Positions 17,636 to 26,617 of a stretch of DNA of 64,000 nucleotides are shown piece by piece (within the stretch, counting starts at the first letter, position 1; each line of letters starts with the position of its first letter). The position numbers and the translations under genes were made by a program. The DNA lies in contig OZ253960.1 in NCBI GenBank assembly GCA_965267435.1, forward strand, positions 1,860,001 to 1,924,000, in the 5' to 3' direction. Below the pieces are notes generated by a model. That model ran no database searches, was not told the DNA's origin, and saw nothing but the letters and a program-made list of their open reading frames with translations. Origin of the DNA: JAWPMT01 sp965267435 (GTDB lineage Bacteria > Bacteroidota > Bacteroidia > Cytophagales > Cyclobacteriaceae).

Positions 17636-20268
17636 GAAGGCGCACGGGCACTCCCCCCTCCTGGATGACTCGATTCATCGAATGGTACTGCAAACCGCAG
17701 TACGCCGAGGACCTCTTGGGTGACCTGCATGAGTACTACGAACGCAATCTCTCGAAAAGTAAAGTATGGGCTGATCTCAACTATATGTTGGACATGGTCA
17801 AGTTTTTTCGGCCCTACCTAGTTAGAAAGGCAAAACTCAATAATAGACTTATTAACATGTACCTGCTACACAACTACTTCAAAACCGCCGTACGGTCAAT
17901 ACGGCGTAACAAACTCTTTTCAGGTATCAACCTGTTTGGTTTGGGCATATCGATGACGGTATGTCTGCTCATGATCGCCTACATAGCGGAGCTACTCAGC
18001 TATGACAGCTTTCATGCAAAACGCGATAGGATCTATCGTATCAACAATACTTATGAAAGCATCACAAGCGACTTCGATTCCAAGTTTGCCTCCACGTCCA
18101 TCATGGTCGGGAACAAGATGCGCGAAGAAATCTCGGGCCTGGAAGAAGTAGTGATCATTCGCAAAAACTTCTCCGATGACTTGCGCAAAGGTGACAATGC
18201 CATCAGCATCGGTGGCTACTATACTGAGAACGAATTCTGGAAGATCTTCTCATTCCGCTTGATCCACGGCGATGCAGAGAATCTGCTCAGTTCCCAGGAA
18301 TCACTGGTGCTATCACAAACGGCCGCTCAAAAGCTCTTTGGGGACGAGAATCCCGTAGGGCAGATCATCGAGGGATCGAAAGGTAACTACACCATTACTG
18401 GTGTATTTGAAGATGTACCGACTAACTCGCACATGAGGTTTGAGGCGCTGGCACCTATGTCGAAGGTCCTTGCAGAGCACGCACGGGAAGGAGACAATGA
18501 TTTCCTGGGATGGCGCAATATGTGGTCCAACTATGTCTACTTCCTCCTTCCGCATAATGGCAATATCCAATCCATCGAAGAGAGCCTCAACAAGATCGCT
18601 GACGTGGAAAACGCCAAGTCCGAACGGTACAACATTAGGCTCAGCGTCGAAAACATGAACGACTTTGTTCCTGGCGAGGATAAGTCGAACGAGATTGGTC
18701 CCAATTTCGGATGGAAGATCGTCTATCTCCTATCTGCGCTGACGCTGATTGTGATGATTTCGGCGTGCTTCAATTACACCAACCTGTCCATTGCCCGATC
18801 TCTGCGCCGATCAAAAGAAGTCGGTGTAAGAAAAGTCATCGGCGCCAACAGGAGACAGGTAATCATGCAGTTCCTCACCGAGGCCATAGTCATTACGCTC
18901 TTGTCCCTGATCCTCTCCTGGTTGCTTTTTTTCTTCATCCGCCCACAGTTCATTAACCTGTTTGGCGAGGGGGATATCAGCCTGGACATCAACAACAGTG
19001 TCATCATAGCTTCTTTGATTTTCGCCGTCCTCACAGGGCTCCTGGCAGGACTTCTACCGGCCATATTTCTCTCCAAACTGAAAGCCATCTCGATCATCAG
19101 GGACGCTACCACCAAAAAAGTTTTTAAGGGTGTGAATCTGAGACGTGTGCTCATCGTATTTCAGCTGACGCTCTCGATGGCTTTTGTGATTGCGACCGTC
19201 ATTGCCTATCAGCAGTACAAGTACTCGGTCAACTTTGACCTGGGATACCGTACTGACAATATCATCAATATCAAGTTGCAGGGCAATGATCACCAGTTGC
19301 TCTCCAATGAACTCGAAAAGATCCCCGAGATTTCCAAGATCTCCAAAAGCACGATGATCATGAGTGTCGGCACGATCTGGACGGAGCGCTTCTTTTACAA
19401 GGACCCGCTTGATTCCGCTGATATGTGCATCAACTACATCGACCCGGCATTCACGGATGTTCATGACTTTGAGTTCGTGGCAGGTGGGACGTTCCCCTAC
19501 GCGCTAGGTGATGGAGATTCGGCACAGTTCATCATCGTCGACCGTCAAACGCTTGAGCGCTTTCAAATCGAAGACCCCTATCAGGCTATCGGCGAGCGAC
19601 TGGCGATGAGCATCGATGGTGAGAAGCGCCCATTCGAAATCGTGGGAGTGATTGAAGACTTCCAGTACGGCACTATCAATAATGACAAACGGCCGGTAAT
19701 TTTCCTTCAAGGGGGAGACATCGAAGACTTCTACTACGCCAATGTGCTTGCCAACACCTCGGAACCCATTGTCCTCATGGACAAGATCGACAAGGCGTTC
19801 AGGACGCTGGACGATCTTCATCCACTCCAGGCAAAGTTTTACGACGAGGACATCGACAGAGCCTATGAAGATTTCTCCAAGACCTTCCAGATCTTCAGTT
19901 TTCTGACAACACTGGCAATCACCATTGCGCTCATGGGCTTTATGGGTATTGCCGTATTCTCCATGGAGACACGGATCAAAGAGATCAGCGTCAGGAAAAT
20001 CCTGGGGGCGACAGAAAAGCAGTTGGTCGCACTCCTAAGTCGAAGTTTTCTGTGGATGATCCTCATTGCGGCTGGGTTGGCTACACCACTTACCTATCTG
20101 TTGTTTGCTAATGTCATCCTGGAAAACTTTGCTAATCGAACCCCCATCGGCCCCGTGGATCTATTGTCGGGAGGGCTGATCATTCTGACATTCGCCGTCC
20201 CCATTGTGGTTTGGCAAACGGTGAAAGCGGCGCGCTCCAACCCGGCAGAAACACTGCGAAACGACTGA
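17632..20268 (+). CDS. FtsX/MacB-type ABC transporter permease with N-terminal prefix domain (module 3)
   Basis: An 878-residue protein. The prefix domain carries 'AEDLLGDLHEYYERN', followed by a first membrane helix ('LFGLGISMTVCLLMIAYIAE'), a MacB-like periplasmic region, an FtsX helix block ('IVYLLSALTLIVMISACFNY') with 'RSKEVGVRKVIGANRR', and a second half with 'RIKEISVRKILGATEK' and the C-terminal motif 'SNPAETLRND'. This is the same architecture as modules 1, 2 and 4, but the sequence has diverged well, so the copies are old rather than recent duplicates. It needs an ATPase encoded elsewhere. It is controlled together with its PadR. Confidence 0.93.
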   Translation: MRRRTGTPPSWMTRFIEWYCKPQYAEDLLGDLHEYYERNLSKSKVWADLNYMLDMVKFFRPYLVRKAKLNNRLINMYLLHNYFKTAVRSIRRNKLFSGINLFGLGISMTVCLLMIAYIAELLSYDSFHAKRDRIYRINNTYESITSDFDSKFASTSIMVGNKMREEISGLEEVVIIRKNFSDDLRKGDNAISIGGYYTENEFWKIFSFRLIHGDAENLLSSQESLVLSQTAAQKLFGDENPVGQIIEGSKGNYTITGVFEDVPTNSHMRFEALAPMSKVLAEHAREGDNDFLGWRNMWSNYVYFLLPHNGNIQSIEESLNKIADVENAKSERYNIRLSVENMNDFVPGEDKSNEIGPNFGWKIVYLLSALTLIVMISACFNYTNLSIARSLRRSKEVGVRKVIGANRRQVIMQFLTEAIVITLLSLILSWLLFFFIRPQFINLFGEGDISLDINNSVIIASLIFAVLTGLLAGLLPAIFLSKLKAISIIRDATTKKVFKGVNLRRVLIVFQLTLSMAFVIATVIAYQQYKYSVNFDLGYRTDNIINIKLQGNDHQLLSNELEKIPEISKISKSTMIMSVGTIWTERFFYKDPLDSADMCINYIDPAFTDVHDFEFVAGGTFPYALGDGDSAQFIIVDRQTLERFQIEDPYQAIGERLAMSIDGEKRPFEIVGVIEDFQYGTINNDKRPVIFLQGGDIEDFYYANVLANTSEPIVLMDKIDKAFRTLDDLHPLQAKFYDEDIDRAYEDFSKTFQIFSFLTTLAITIALMGFMGIAVFSMETRIKEISVRKILGATEKQLVALLSRSFLWMILIAAGLATPLTYLLFANVILENFANRTPIGPVDLLSGGLIILTFAVPIVVWQTVKAARSNPAETLRND

Positions 20269-20370
20269 TAGATGCCGTTATTAACAATATGTATTGATTA
20301 TAAAATTTAGGCTATTTCTATAGGTATTGCGTAGGTATACAGCCGACATTTGCGGCGAACCCGTTCGTCA

Positions 20371-21153
20371 ATGAAGCTGCATCACTTACGCAATGCCACC
20401 ATGGTGATCGAAGACGATGACATCGTCCTGCTCATTGATCCCATGCTTGGTCCGAAGGGCAGCCAACCGCCATTTACCCTCTTCCGGTATCCCGCCAAGC
20501 AGAATCCTACGGTACGCCTGGCAGAGAACATGCTGACCCTCCTGGAGCGGGTCAACCACTGCATCATTACGCATCGACATCCGGACCACATCGACCGTCA
20601 CGGTCAGAAGTTTCTCATCGACCGCAACATCCCTGTTCTCTGCAGCGCACATGATCACGAGCTATTTCGAGGGCGAGGCCTGTATGTCACCCATGCCGTG
20701 GATTATGGTCAGGAGGAGCCCTATCTGGGAGGAAGTGCTATTGGCATAGAAGCACGCCATGGGTATGGATTCATTTCCAAATTCATGGGCAAGGTCATGG
20801 GATTCCTGCTTCGACTACCGGGCTGCCCTTCCATCTATCTTAGCTCGGATACCGTCTATACTGAGGCTGTGGAGGAGGCCCTCATTCAATACAAACCTGA
20901 CATTTGCGTGATGGCCGCTGGCATGGCCCGCCTTGACATAGGTGAACCACTGCTCATGGACATGGACGACATGGTTCGTTTCGTGAAGGATGCCCCGGGA
21001 ATAGTGATCGCCAACCACATGGAGGCACTCAACCACTGTCCCGTTACCCGTAGGCAACTAACCTATCGATTGGGCCAGGAAGGTCTATTGAAAAAAGTCT
21101 GGATCCCCGAAGATGGGGAACACCGGATCTTTGAGGTGCAGAAGGCCAATTGA
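20371..21153 (+). CDS. MBL-fold metallo-hydrolase (UlaG-like)
   Basis: About 260 residues from the ATG at 20371 (a TTG further upstream adds 7 residues with no family support). The metal-binding motif T-H-R-H-P-D-H is at 67-73. Further ligands are suggested by 'HDHELF' (~94), 'LSSDTVY' with Asp160, and 'IANHMEALNHC' near the C-terminus. The N-terminal 'RNATMVIEDDDIVLLIDPML' is typical of the UlaG/YtnP-like branch that acts on lactones, phosphoesters or similar small molecules. Its stop codon abuts that of the convergent gamma-glutamyltransferase. The substrate is unknown. Confidence 0.9.
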   Translation: MKLHHLRNATMVIEDDDIVLLIDPMLGPKGSQPPFTLFRYPAKQNPTVRLAENMLTLLERVNHCIITHRHPDHIDRHGQKFLIDRNIPVLCSAHDHELFRGRGLYVTHAVDYGQEEPYLGGSAIGIEARHGYGFISKFMGKVMGFLLRLPGCPSIYLSSDTVYTEAVEEALIQYKPDICVMAAGMARLDIGEPLLMDMDDMVRFVKDAPGIVIANHMEALNHCPVTRRQLTYRLGQEGLLKKVWIPEDGEHRIFEVQKAN

Positions 21154-22854
21154 TCAATACCCCACTGCCGCACCTTCTCCACTGGCGGAATCGGAGGCTC
21201 CGACCAGTACGCCACGTTCGGTATCATTGACAATACCCATCAACACACCGAGGCGCTCGCGTGGAATGGTCTTGTGGCCCAGTGCTTCCAATGCCTTTCG
21301 GGTATCCGGTGAGAGCTTATCTTCCTCGTACATGATCCGATCCGGCAGCCATTGGTGGTGGATTTTCATACCTTCAATGGCACGATCAATACGCATATCA
21401 TAGGCCAATACAGCCAGCACGGTTTGGAACACGGTATTGATGATGGTCCGACCCCCGGGACTCCCAATCACAAGATGAGGTTTGCCCTCCTTCGCCACGA
21501 TCGTTGGCGTCATACTCGAGAGCATGCGCTTCTCGGGCGCTATCAGGTTAGGTGCCGAGCCAATCTGTCCCCGATTGTTGGTCACACCGGGCGCGGGGTT
21601 GAAGTCGCCCATCTCGTTGTTGAAAATGAAACCCAGATCTTCCGCGACGAGTCGGGAGCCATAGCTGAACTCAAGCGTGTAAGTCAACGAAACTGCATTG
21701 CCGGCTTTGTCCATCACCGAGAAGTGCGTCGTGCTATTCCCTTCGCCGTAGAGTTGTCCGAACCTCGAGCTGTCACTGACGGAAGCCTTATTCATATCAA
21801 AAGACTGCATCCTAACCTGGGCATGTTCCTTGGAGGTCAACCGGTCGATCGGCATGTCAGGGTTGAAGTCTGGGTCTCCCAGATGTTCGGCCCTATCAGC
21901 AAAAGCTCTACGCATCACTTCTGCTACCAGGTGAACATATTCCGTCGAGTTGAACTCTATGTCTTCCAGGTTCACCTGCTCCATCATGTTCATCATCTCC
22001 ACCAGGGCCGTCCCTCCTGAACTGGGAGGTGGCATGGAGTAGATCGTGTAGTCCTTGTAAGTACCTGTGACCGGCTCCCGCTCAATGGCATCGTATTTTG
22101 CCAGATCCTTGCGCGTGATGATCCCACCATTTGCTTTCATCCAGTCCTCTATGCCTTTGGCGACAGACCCTTTGTAGAATCCATCTCGTCCCTTGTCTCG
22201 AATGAGTTTTAATGTCTCGGCAAGCTGTGGCTGTGTCCAGGTAGTCCCGGGCTCAACGATCTCGCCGTCGTCATTTCGAAAATACTGATCCATCATCGGG
22301 AATCTCTCGTCTCCTTCAAAGCCCTTCGCCGCCCAGTAGAGCGACCAATTGAACTCAAAACCTTTTTCCGCCAGGTCTACAGCCGGCTGTACGACATCCG
22401 CCCATGGTAGCTTACCATACTGGGAATGTGCCTTGTGCAACCCTGCAACTGTTCCGGGTACCCCAATGGACTTGGCACTTAAGTGATGCTGTATAAAGTT
22501 CACCTCTCCGTTCTCATCCATGAACATCTCAGGTGTCGCTGCGAGCGGAGCCTTTTCCCGGAAGTCGATGGTAGTAGCCTTGCCGGAATTGTCCAGATAA
22601 ACGATGAAACCACCTCCTCCGATATTGCCTGCCGATGGGTGTGTGACCGCCAGAGCGAATGCCGTAGCCACCGCTCCATCTATGGCGTTGCCACCCTTCT
22701 TCAAAACGCTCACACCTACTTCCGAGGCGACCTTGCTTGTGGAGACGACCATGCCATTGCGGGCGTATTCCTGTGCCCAAAGTGACTGGGCAGTCAACGC
22801 GAGCAGTAAACCAATGACCAGGAGATTGACAGATATCTTCATAAGTAGCTTCAT
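21154..22854 (-). CDS. ggt: Gamma-glutamyltransferase precursor
   Basis: A 566-residue periplasmic enzyme with a Sec signal peptide (1-27, 'LLVIGLLLALTAQSLWAQ'). It is made as a proenzyme that cleaves itself before the catalytic Thr, here Thr375 in 'NSTTHFSVMDKAGNAVS'. The 'GNIGGGGFIVYLD' loop near 77-88, 'PPPSSGGTALVEMMNMM' near 275, and 'GSPGGRTIINTVFQ' near the end match substrate-binding regions of the family. It hydrolyses or transfers the gamma-glutamyl group of glutathione and related compounds. It is transcribed alone; the metallo-hydrolase converges on it. Confidence 0.95.
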   Translation of the reverse strand: MKLLMKISVNLLVIGLLLALTAQSLWAQEYARNGMVVSTSKVASEVGVSVLKKGGNAIDGAVATAFALAVTHPSAGNIGGGGFIVYLDNSGKATTIDFREKAPLAATPEMFMDENGEVNFIQHHLSAKSIGVPGTVAGLHKAHSQYGKLPWADVVQPAVDLAEKGFEFNWSLYWAAKGFEGDERFPMMDQYFRNDDGEIVEPGTTWTQPQLAETLKLIRDKGRDGFYKGSVAKGIEDWMKANGGIITRKDLAKYDAIEREPVTGTYKDYTIYSMPPPSSGGTALVEMMNMMEQVNLEDIEFNSTEYVHLVAEVMRRAFADRAEHLGDPDFNPDMPIDRLTSKEHAQVRMQSFDMNKASVSDSSRFGQLYGEGNSTTHFSVMDKAGNAVSLTYTLEFSYGSRLVAEDLGFIFNNEMGDFNPAPGVTNNRGQIGSAPNLIAPEKRMLSSMTPTIVAKEGKPHLVIGSPGGRTIINTVFQTVLAVLAYDMRIDRAIEGMKIHHQWLPDRIMYEEDKLSPDTRKALEALGHKTIPRERLGVLMGIVNDTERGVLVGASDSASGEGAAVGY

Positions 22855-22920
22855 TTATCCGAAGCGAAAATATCCATTATCGACCGAACCCGGGTCACCG
22901 CTCGCAAAAAGCGTTCGCTC

Positions 22921-25530
22921 CTATTCGTCTCTCAGAGCATCTGCCGGGTTAAGGCGTGCGGTCTTGAATACCTGATAGCTCACAATACCGAAAGCCAGCG
23001 CCGCCGTGATCAACGTCGCGTAAAGAAAAAGCATAGGGTCCATCGTCACGTGGTACGCGAAGGTGTCCAACCAATCATTGCCATAGTACCAAAGGAAAGG
23101 GACTGCCAGCAGATTGCCAATAAGCACCAATAGCAGGAAGTTCCTTGAAAGTAATAGGACGATATGGCCAATCGTCGCACCCAAAGTCTTGCGAATACCA
23201 ATCTCCTTGGTCTTGCTGACAGCCATCAGTGATATCAATCCGAGCAATCCGATGCCCGAAACAATGATGATGATCGCCGCGAAAACCCCCAGCACCTGGG
23301 CGAGCTGGATCTCCTCCCTGTATTGCCGATCAAAATCCTGATCGAGAAAAGTGAACTGCAATGGGAAGTTCCCATAAAGCCCCTCCCACAGTTCTTCGAC
23401 TGCCTCAACCAACTCATAGGTCTGCTGTGTATCGAACCTGATGGCATATAATCTTCCATACCTATGAGCGGCATAATCCATAGCCTTGGGCCATATCTCA
23501 CTCTGCAGTCCGAGTCCATGATAGTCCTGGACGACGCCGATCACTGTACCGGCCGGCGCCTGTGAGGGACTCACGATTTCCTGGCCAATGGCCTCTTCCG
23601 GAGTGAGCCACCCCATCTCTTCCATACAGGTCTCATTGATGATCAAACCGCCCTGCAACTCACTGGGGCGCGAGAGGTCGAAGTTCCTCCCAGCAAGCAG
23701 ATTCAGCCCAAGGACCTCCAGATAGGTTTCGTCAATAGCCATGTACTCTGTATGTACGGGCTCATCATTGACCTGTCCCGGATAAGCCCACTGTCCTTGC
23801 CATCCGGGTTTTCCCGGTAATGCGTTCGTAAACGATACAGACTCAACCCCCACGATAGATGCCAGCTCGGATTTGACTACATCGCTACCCAAGTCTCCCG
23901 GTGCGTTGGTAGCATTGATGACAAGCACCTGATCTACATCAAAGCCCAGGTCCTGCGTGCGCATGTAACCCAATTGCTGGATTACCAAAAGCGTAGCAAG
24001 AACAAGTCCCGAGGAGACAAAAAACTGGAAGGCAATCAGCGACCGACGCAGCGTCAAACCCTTTCGCATGTTGTTCCCAATGCCGCGGAGTGCTTTCAGC
24101 GGTTGAAATCCGGAGAGTATCCAGGCAGGATAGAAACCCGCAAGCAAGGTGACCGTAGGGATGAGGACTAACGCCCCCATTATGAAGGGCCGATTGACAA
24201 ACGTCATCAGGCCGTATTGCTTACCCATCAGGGCATTGAAGAAGGGTAAAAACAGCCCTATAAGCACCAAAGCAATAATGAAAGCTGCGACCGTCAGCAA
24301 GAAAGACTCCAGCAAAAACTGGCTGACAAGCGCCGCGCGTGGTGAACCATTCACTTTCTTGATGCCTACTTCTTTGGCACGCTGTAGCGAACGCGCCGTA
24401 CTCAGGTTGATGTAGTTGATGCAGGCGAGTAGCATCAGGAATCCGGCGATGATAATAAGTGTCATTACCCGCTTTCGCGATCCATTCGGCCCCATTCCAT
24501 TGTAATAAGGACTATCGAGGTAAATATCTGCCAGCGCCACCAGATCCGTGGAAAAATCCACACCCATCTCATCCATCCAATCCCCTACATTCTCTCGGTA
24601 AATCCCGGCAGCTTTTGACTTGACACCTTCAACGTCCACGCCCTCCTTCAGCAACAAGTAGTTCCGGACACTGAAATTGCCCCATCCTTCTGTATAGCTG
24701 AAACCACGCAATCGCTCGTAAGTAGCAAATGAAACAAGGCCATCAAACTGGATATGTGAATTAGACGGAGGATCAGCTACAACAGCGCCAATACGAAATT
24801 CCATGCTGTCCTGCACGATGATGGACTTACCGATCGCCTCACCTTTGAAGTAGGTGTCCTGCAAAGACTCAGTCACAACCATCGAGAAAGGTATTGTGAG
24901 CGCTTCCTGAGGATCGCCGGCTACGGCATCAAAAGTGAAAATATCCACGAAAGAAGGTGACACGAAAAACATGTCCTTCTCATAGTAGCTGCCTGCACGC
25001 TCCACCTGTATGGTGGTAGTTGCTTGCACGCTGTAAGCCAACGCCTCTACTTCCGGGTACTCCGTCTGTAGCTTGTACCCCACCGGCCACGCATTGGTCT
25101 CCATACCACCGTCACCGTCGCCGGTGGCGGTGACGACTTTGTAGATTCTGTCCTTCTTCTCATGGAAATTGTCAAAGGACAATTCTTCCAGCACATACTG
25201 CAAGGTAAAGCCTCCCATGGCCAGGCCAAGGGAAAGCCCGATAAGGTTGATGGCCGTGTGACCTTTGAATTTTAGCAGGGAGCGATAAGCAAGTCTGAAG
25301 TCTCTCATTGTAAGAAATAATATGCCCGTGTGTCTTTGTGGAACTTTTTTGATCAACTGCAAGCGGAATAGTCGAGTGACTGCGATGGCATACCTCCTTT
25401 TTGCGCGGCCTATTCCATACTGCTCGATGTCATCTTCAAATATCTCAGCGAGGTCTCCTTCAATTTCTTCCAGGTACTCGTCCTTGATGATCGCTCTCAG
25501 CAGTCTGTATGGCCATTTGGGTATTTGCAT
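22921..25530 (-). CDS. FtsX/MacB-type ABC transporter permease with N-terminal prefix domain (module 4, PadR lost)
   Basis: An 869-residue paralogue of the other three permeases. The prefix domain has 'LEEIEGDLAEIFEDD', then membrane helix 1 ('AINLIGLSLGLAMGGFTLQY'), a periplasmic domain, an FtsX block with 'RAKEVGIKKVNGSPRA', and a second half with 'KTKEIGIRKTLGATIG' and the tail 'LNPADALRDE'. Unlike the sister modules it has no PadR gene next to it. Its upstream region keeps a near-perfect tandem repeat and a 19-codon frame beginning MKGT, like PadR 3. That suggests the regulator gene was deleted. Confidence 0.93.
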   Translation of the reverse strand: MQIPKWPYRLLRAIIKDEYLEEIEGDLAEIFEDDIEQYGIGRAKRRYAIAVTRLFRLQLIKKVPQRHTGILFLTMRDFRLAYRSLLKFKGHTAINLIGLSLGLAMGGFTLQYVLEELSFDNFHEKKDRIYKVVTATGDGDGGMETNAWPVGYKLQTEYPEVEALAYSVQATTTIQVERAGSYYEKDMFFVSPSFVDIFTFDAVAGDPQEALTIPFSMVVTESLQDTYFKGEAIGKSIIVQDSMEFRIGAVVADPPSNSHIQFDGLVSFATYERLRGFSYTEGWGNFSVRNYLLLKEGVDVEGVKSKAAGIYRENVGDWMDEMGVDFSTDLVALADIYLDSPYYNGMGPNGSRKRVMTLIIIAGFLMLLACINYINLSTARSLQRAKEVGIKKVNGSPRAALVSQFLLESFLLTVAAFIIALVLIGLFLPFFNALMGKQYGLMTFVNRPFIMGALVLIPTVTLLAGFYPAWILSGFQPLKALRGIGNNMRKGLTLRRSLIAFQFFVSSGLVLATLLVIQQLGYMRTQDLGFDVDQVLVINATNAPGDLGSDVVKSELASIVGVESVSFTNALPGKPGWQGQWAYPGQVNDEPVHTEYMAIDETYLEVLGLNLLAGRNFDLSRPSELQGGLIINETCMEEMGWLTPEEAIGQEIVSPSQAPAGTVIGVVQDYHGLGLQSEIWPKAMDYAAHRYGRLYAIRFDTQQTYELVEAVEELWEGLYGNFPLQFTFLDQDFDRQYREEIQLAQVLGVFAAIIIIVSGIGLLGLISLMAVSKTKEIGIRKTLGATIGHIVLLLSRNFLLLVLIGNLLAVPFLWYYGNDWLDTFAYHVTMDPMLFLYATLITAALAFGIVSYQVFKTARLNPADALRDE

Positions 25531-25536
25531 TCGTAT

Positions 25537-25596
25537 TTAATCGCGCAAATATACGATGGAGGACCAGGTACCTCTCCTACTTTCTGTGCCCTTCAT
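25537..25596 (-). pseudogene. Possible 5' relic of a deleted PadR gene, or a leader peptide
   Basis: A 19-codon frame starting ATGAAGGGCACAG encodes MKGTESRRGT and onward, then stops seven bases upstream of the permease start. The first four residues equal those of PadR 3 (MKGT), and the frame follows a tandem repeat placed as in the intact modules. The rest has no resemblance to PadR. It may be the scar of a PadR deletion, or simply a short upstream frame. Confidence is low because only four residues match. Confidence 0.35.
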
Positions 25597-25613
25597 CGAT
25601 CAAAACTCAACTT

Positions 25614-25664
25614 ATATTATTCGCAATTGCAGTAAATATATGCGATATTATTCGTAATTGCAGT
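25614..25664 (-). promoter_or_regulatory. Tandem direct-repeat operator and promoter upstream of the orphan permease
   Basis: On the minus strand ACTGCAATTACGAATAATAT and ACTGCAATTGCGAATAATAT match at 19 of 20 positions and are 31 bases apart, with an 11-base spacer, the same geometry as module 1. The spacer and the following base give TATATTTA (25640-25633), one mismatch from TAnnTTTG. The core resembles the module 3 repeat (TRCAAWTAC-GAATAA). No PadR gene follows, so the regulator would have to be encoded elsewhere. Confidence 0.6.
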
Positions 25665-25706
25665 TTTTTTGTTTCACTCGCAGTCAAGAAGTTTTTTAGA
25701 GGGAAA

Positions 25707-26477
25707 TTATTTGGGCACACCTGTCATGAAAAGCAACTTGCCGGGACCCGATTTGACCTTGCCCACCTCCCAGGAGAAGCTCACGCCATTGTCCAATCCC
25801 TCAATCAGGGAGTTCATTTCTTTGACGGAATAAGTCCTCAGGGAGGACACCACACCGTCCCACAGCACGAACAATGGCACAATGGGTATGAGATAGGTAA
25901 ATAGTAGCCGGCTCAGTCTGAACGGTCGAATCATGGGGGTCATCAGCAGTACGGTAATTGGCGAAAAGATCATCGCAATGATGCTGGGAAGGCTCCGCTC
26001 CTGCCCCTCAAAAATGGCGATGGGCCGACCCTTGTTGACGGCATCCTGCAAGATCGCTTGAGCATCCTGCGGTCGGAAATGGTGAAACGATAGGAACATG
26101 GTCCGTACCCCCTCCAGCTCCTCAGGAACGTCTCTGGCATCCACGGACCCATCATGGCTCTGGATGTCGGGATGATCTTGCTGGATCCTGCTCACTGCAT
26201 CATTATTTGGGTGAAGATCTGTCAATGTCACAGTCAAGTCAGGAAGCTCCTTTCTAAGTTGGGGATAAACAGCAACCAGACCTCCCCCACCTCCCGAGCC
26301 GAGATCGACAATGTTCGTATTCTCCGATTGCTTGATAACTGCCCTAAGCTTGGGCACTATTGGCTCAAACATCTTGGTCTTCTCTGACAGAAACCCCAAG
26401 AAGTCCGTGCCAAAATCACGGAGCAACGTTGGGAACCACTTCTGGTCTTCCCATTCAAAAAGGTGAATTCTAGCCAT
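25707..26477 (-). CDS. Class I SAM-dependent methyltransferase-like protein
   Basis: A 256-residue protein with the SAM-binding motif I 'NIVDLGSGGGGGLVAVYPQL' near residues 55-75, an acidic strand 'TVTLTDLHPNND' (motif II) and 'RTMFLSFHHFRPQDAQAILQ' at the motif IV/V position. A hydrophobic region around 165-205 ('IIAMIFSPITVLLMTPMIRP', 'YLIPIVPLFVLWDGVVSS') suggests membrane association, unusual for a soluble methyltransferase. The substrate is unknown. It is divergent from the GMC oxidoreductase, 140 bases away. Confidence 0.8.
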   Translation of the reverse strand: MARIHLFEWEDQKWFPTLLRDFGTDFLGFLSEKTKMFEPIVPKLRAVIKQSENTNIVDLGSGGGGGLVAVYPQLRKELPDLTVTLTDLHPNNDAVSRIQQDHPDIQSHDGSVDARDVPEELEGVRTMFLSFHHFRPQDAQAILQDAVNKGRPIAIFEGQERSLPSIIAMIFSPITVLLMTPMIRPFRLSRLLFTYLIPIVPLFVLWDGVVSSLRTYSVKEMNSLIEGLDNGVSFSWEVGKVKSGPGKLLFMTGVPK

Positions 26478-26617
26478 GATTCACAGTTATGTTTTCGTTT
26501 CGAAAAGTCGTTGGAATTTACTGAATTCACTCGGTCTTGCTTGGAACGGTCCGTTTCATTATCTCCAAGAATTTCAGGTTTTTCTATAAATTCCGCCCCA
26601 GCACTAAATCACGACCA

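Noticed and set aside
8579..20268. PadR/permease region as a mobile genomic island
   Set aside because: No integrase, transposase, terminal repeats or tRNA is visible, and base composition and codon use look like the surroundings; the copies are diverged and probably old.
21352..22020. 222-codon plus-strand frame inside the gamma-glutamyltransferase gene
   Set aside because: It is antisense to an enzyme with full catalytic motifs.
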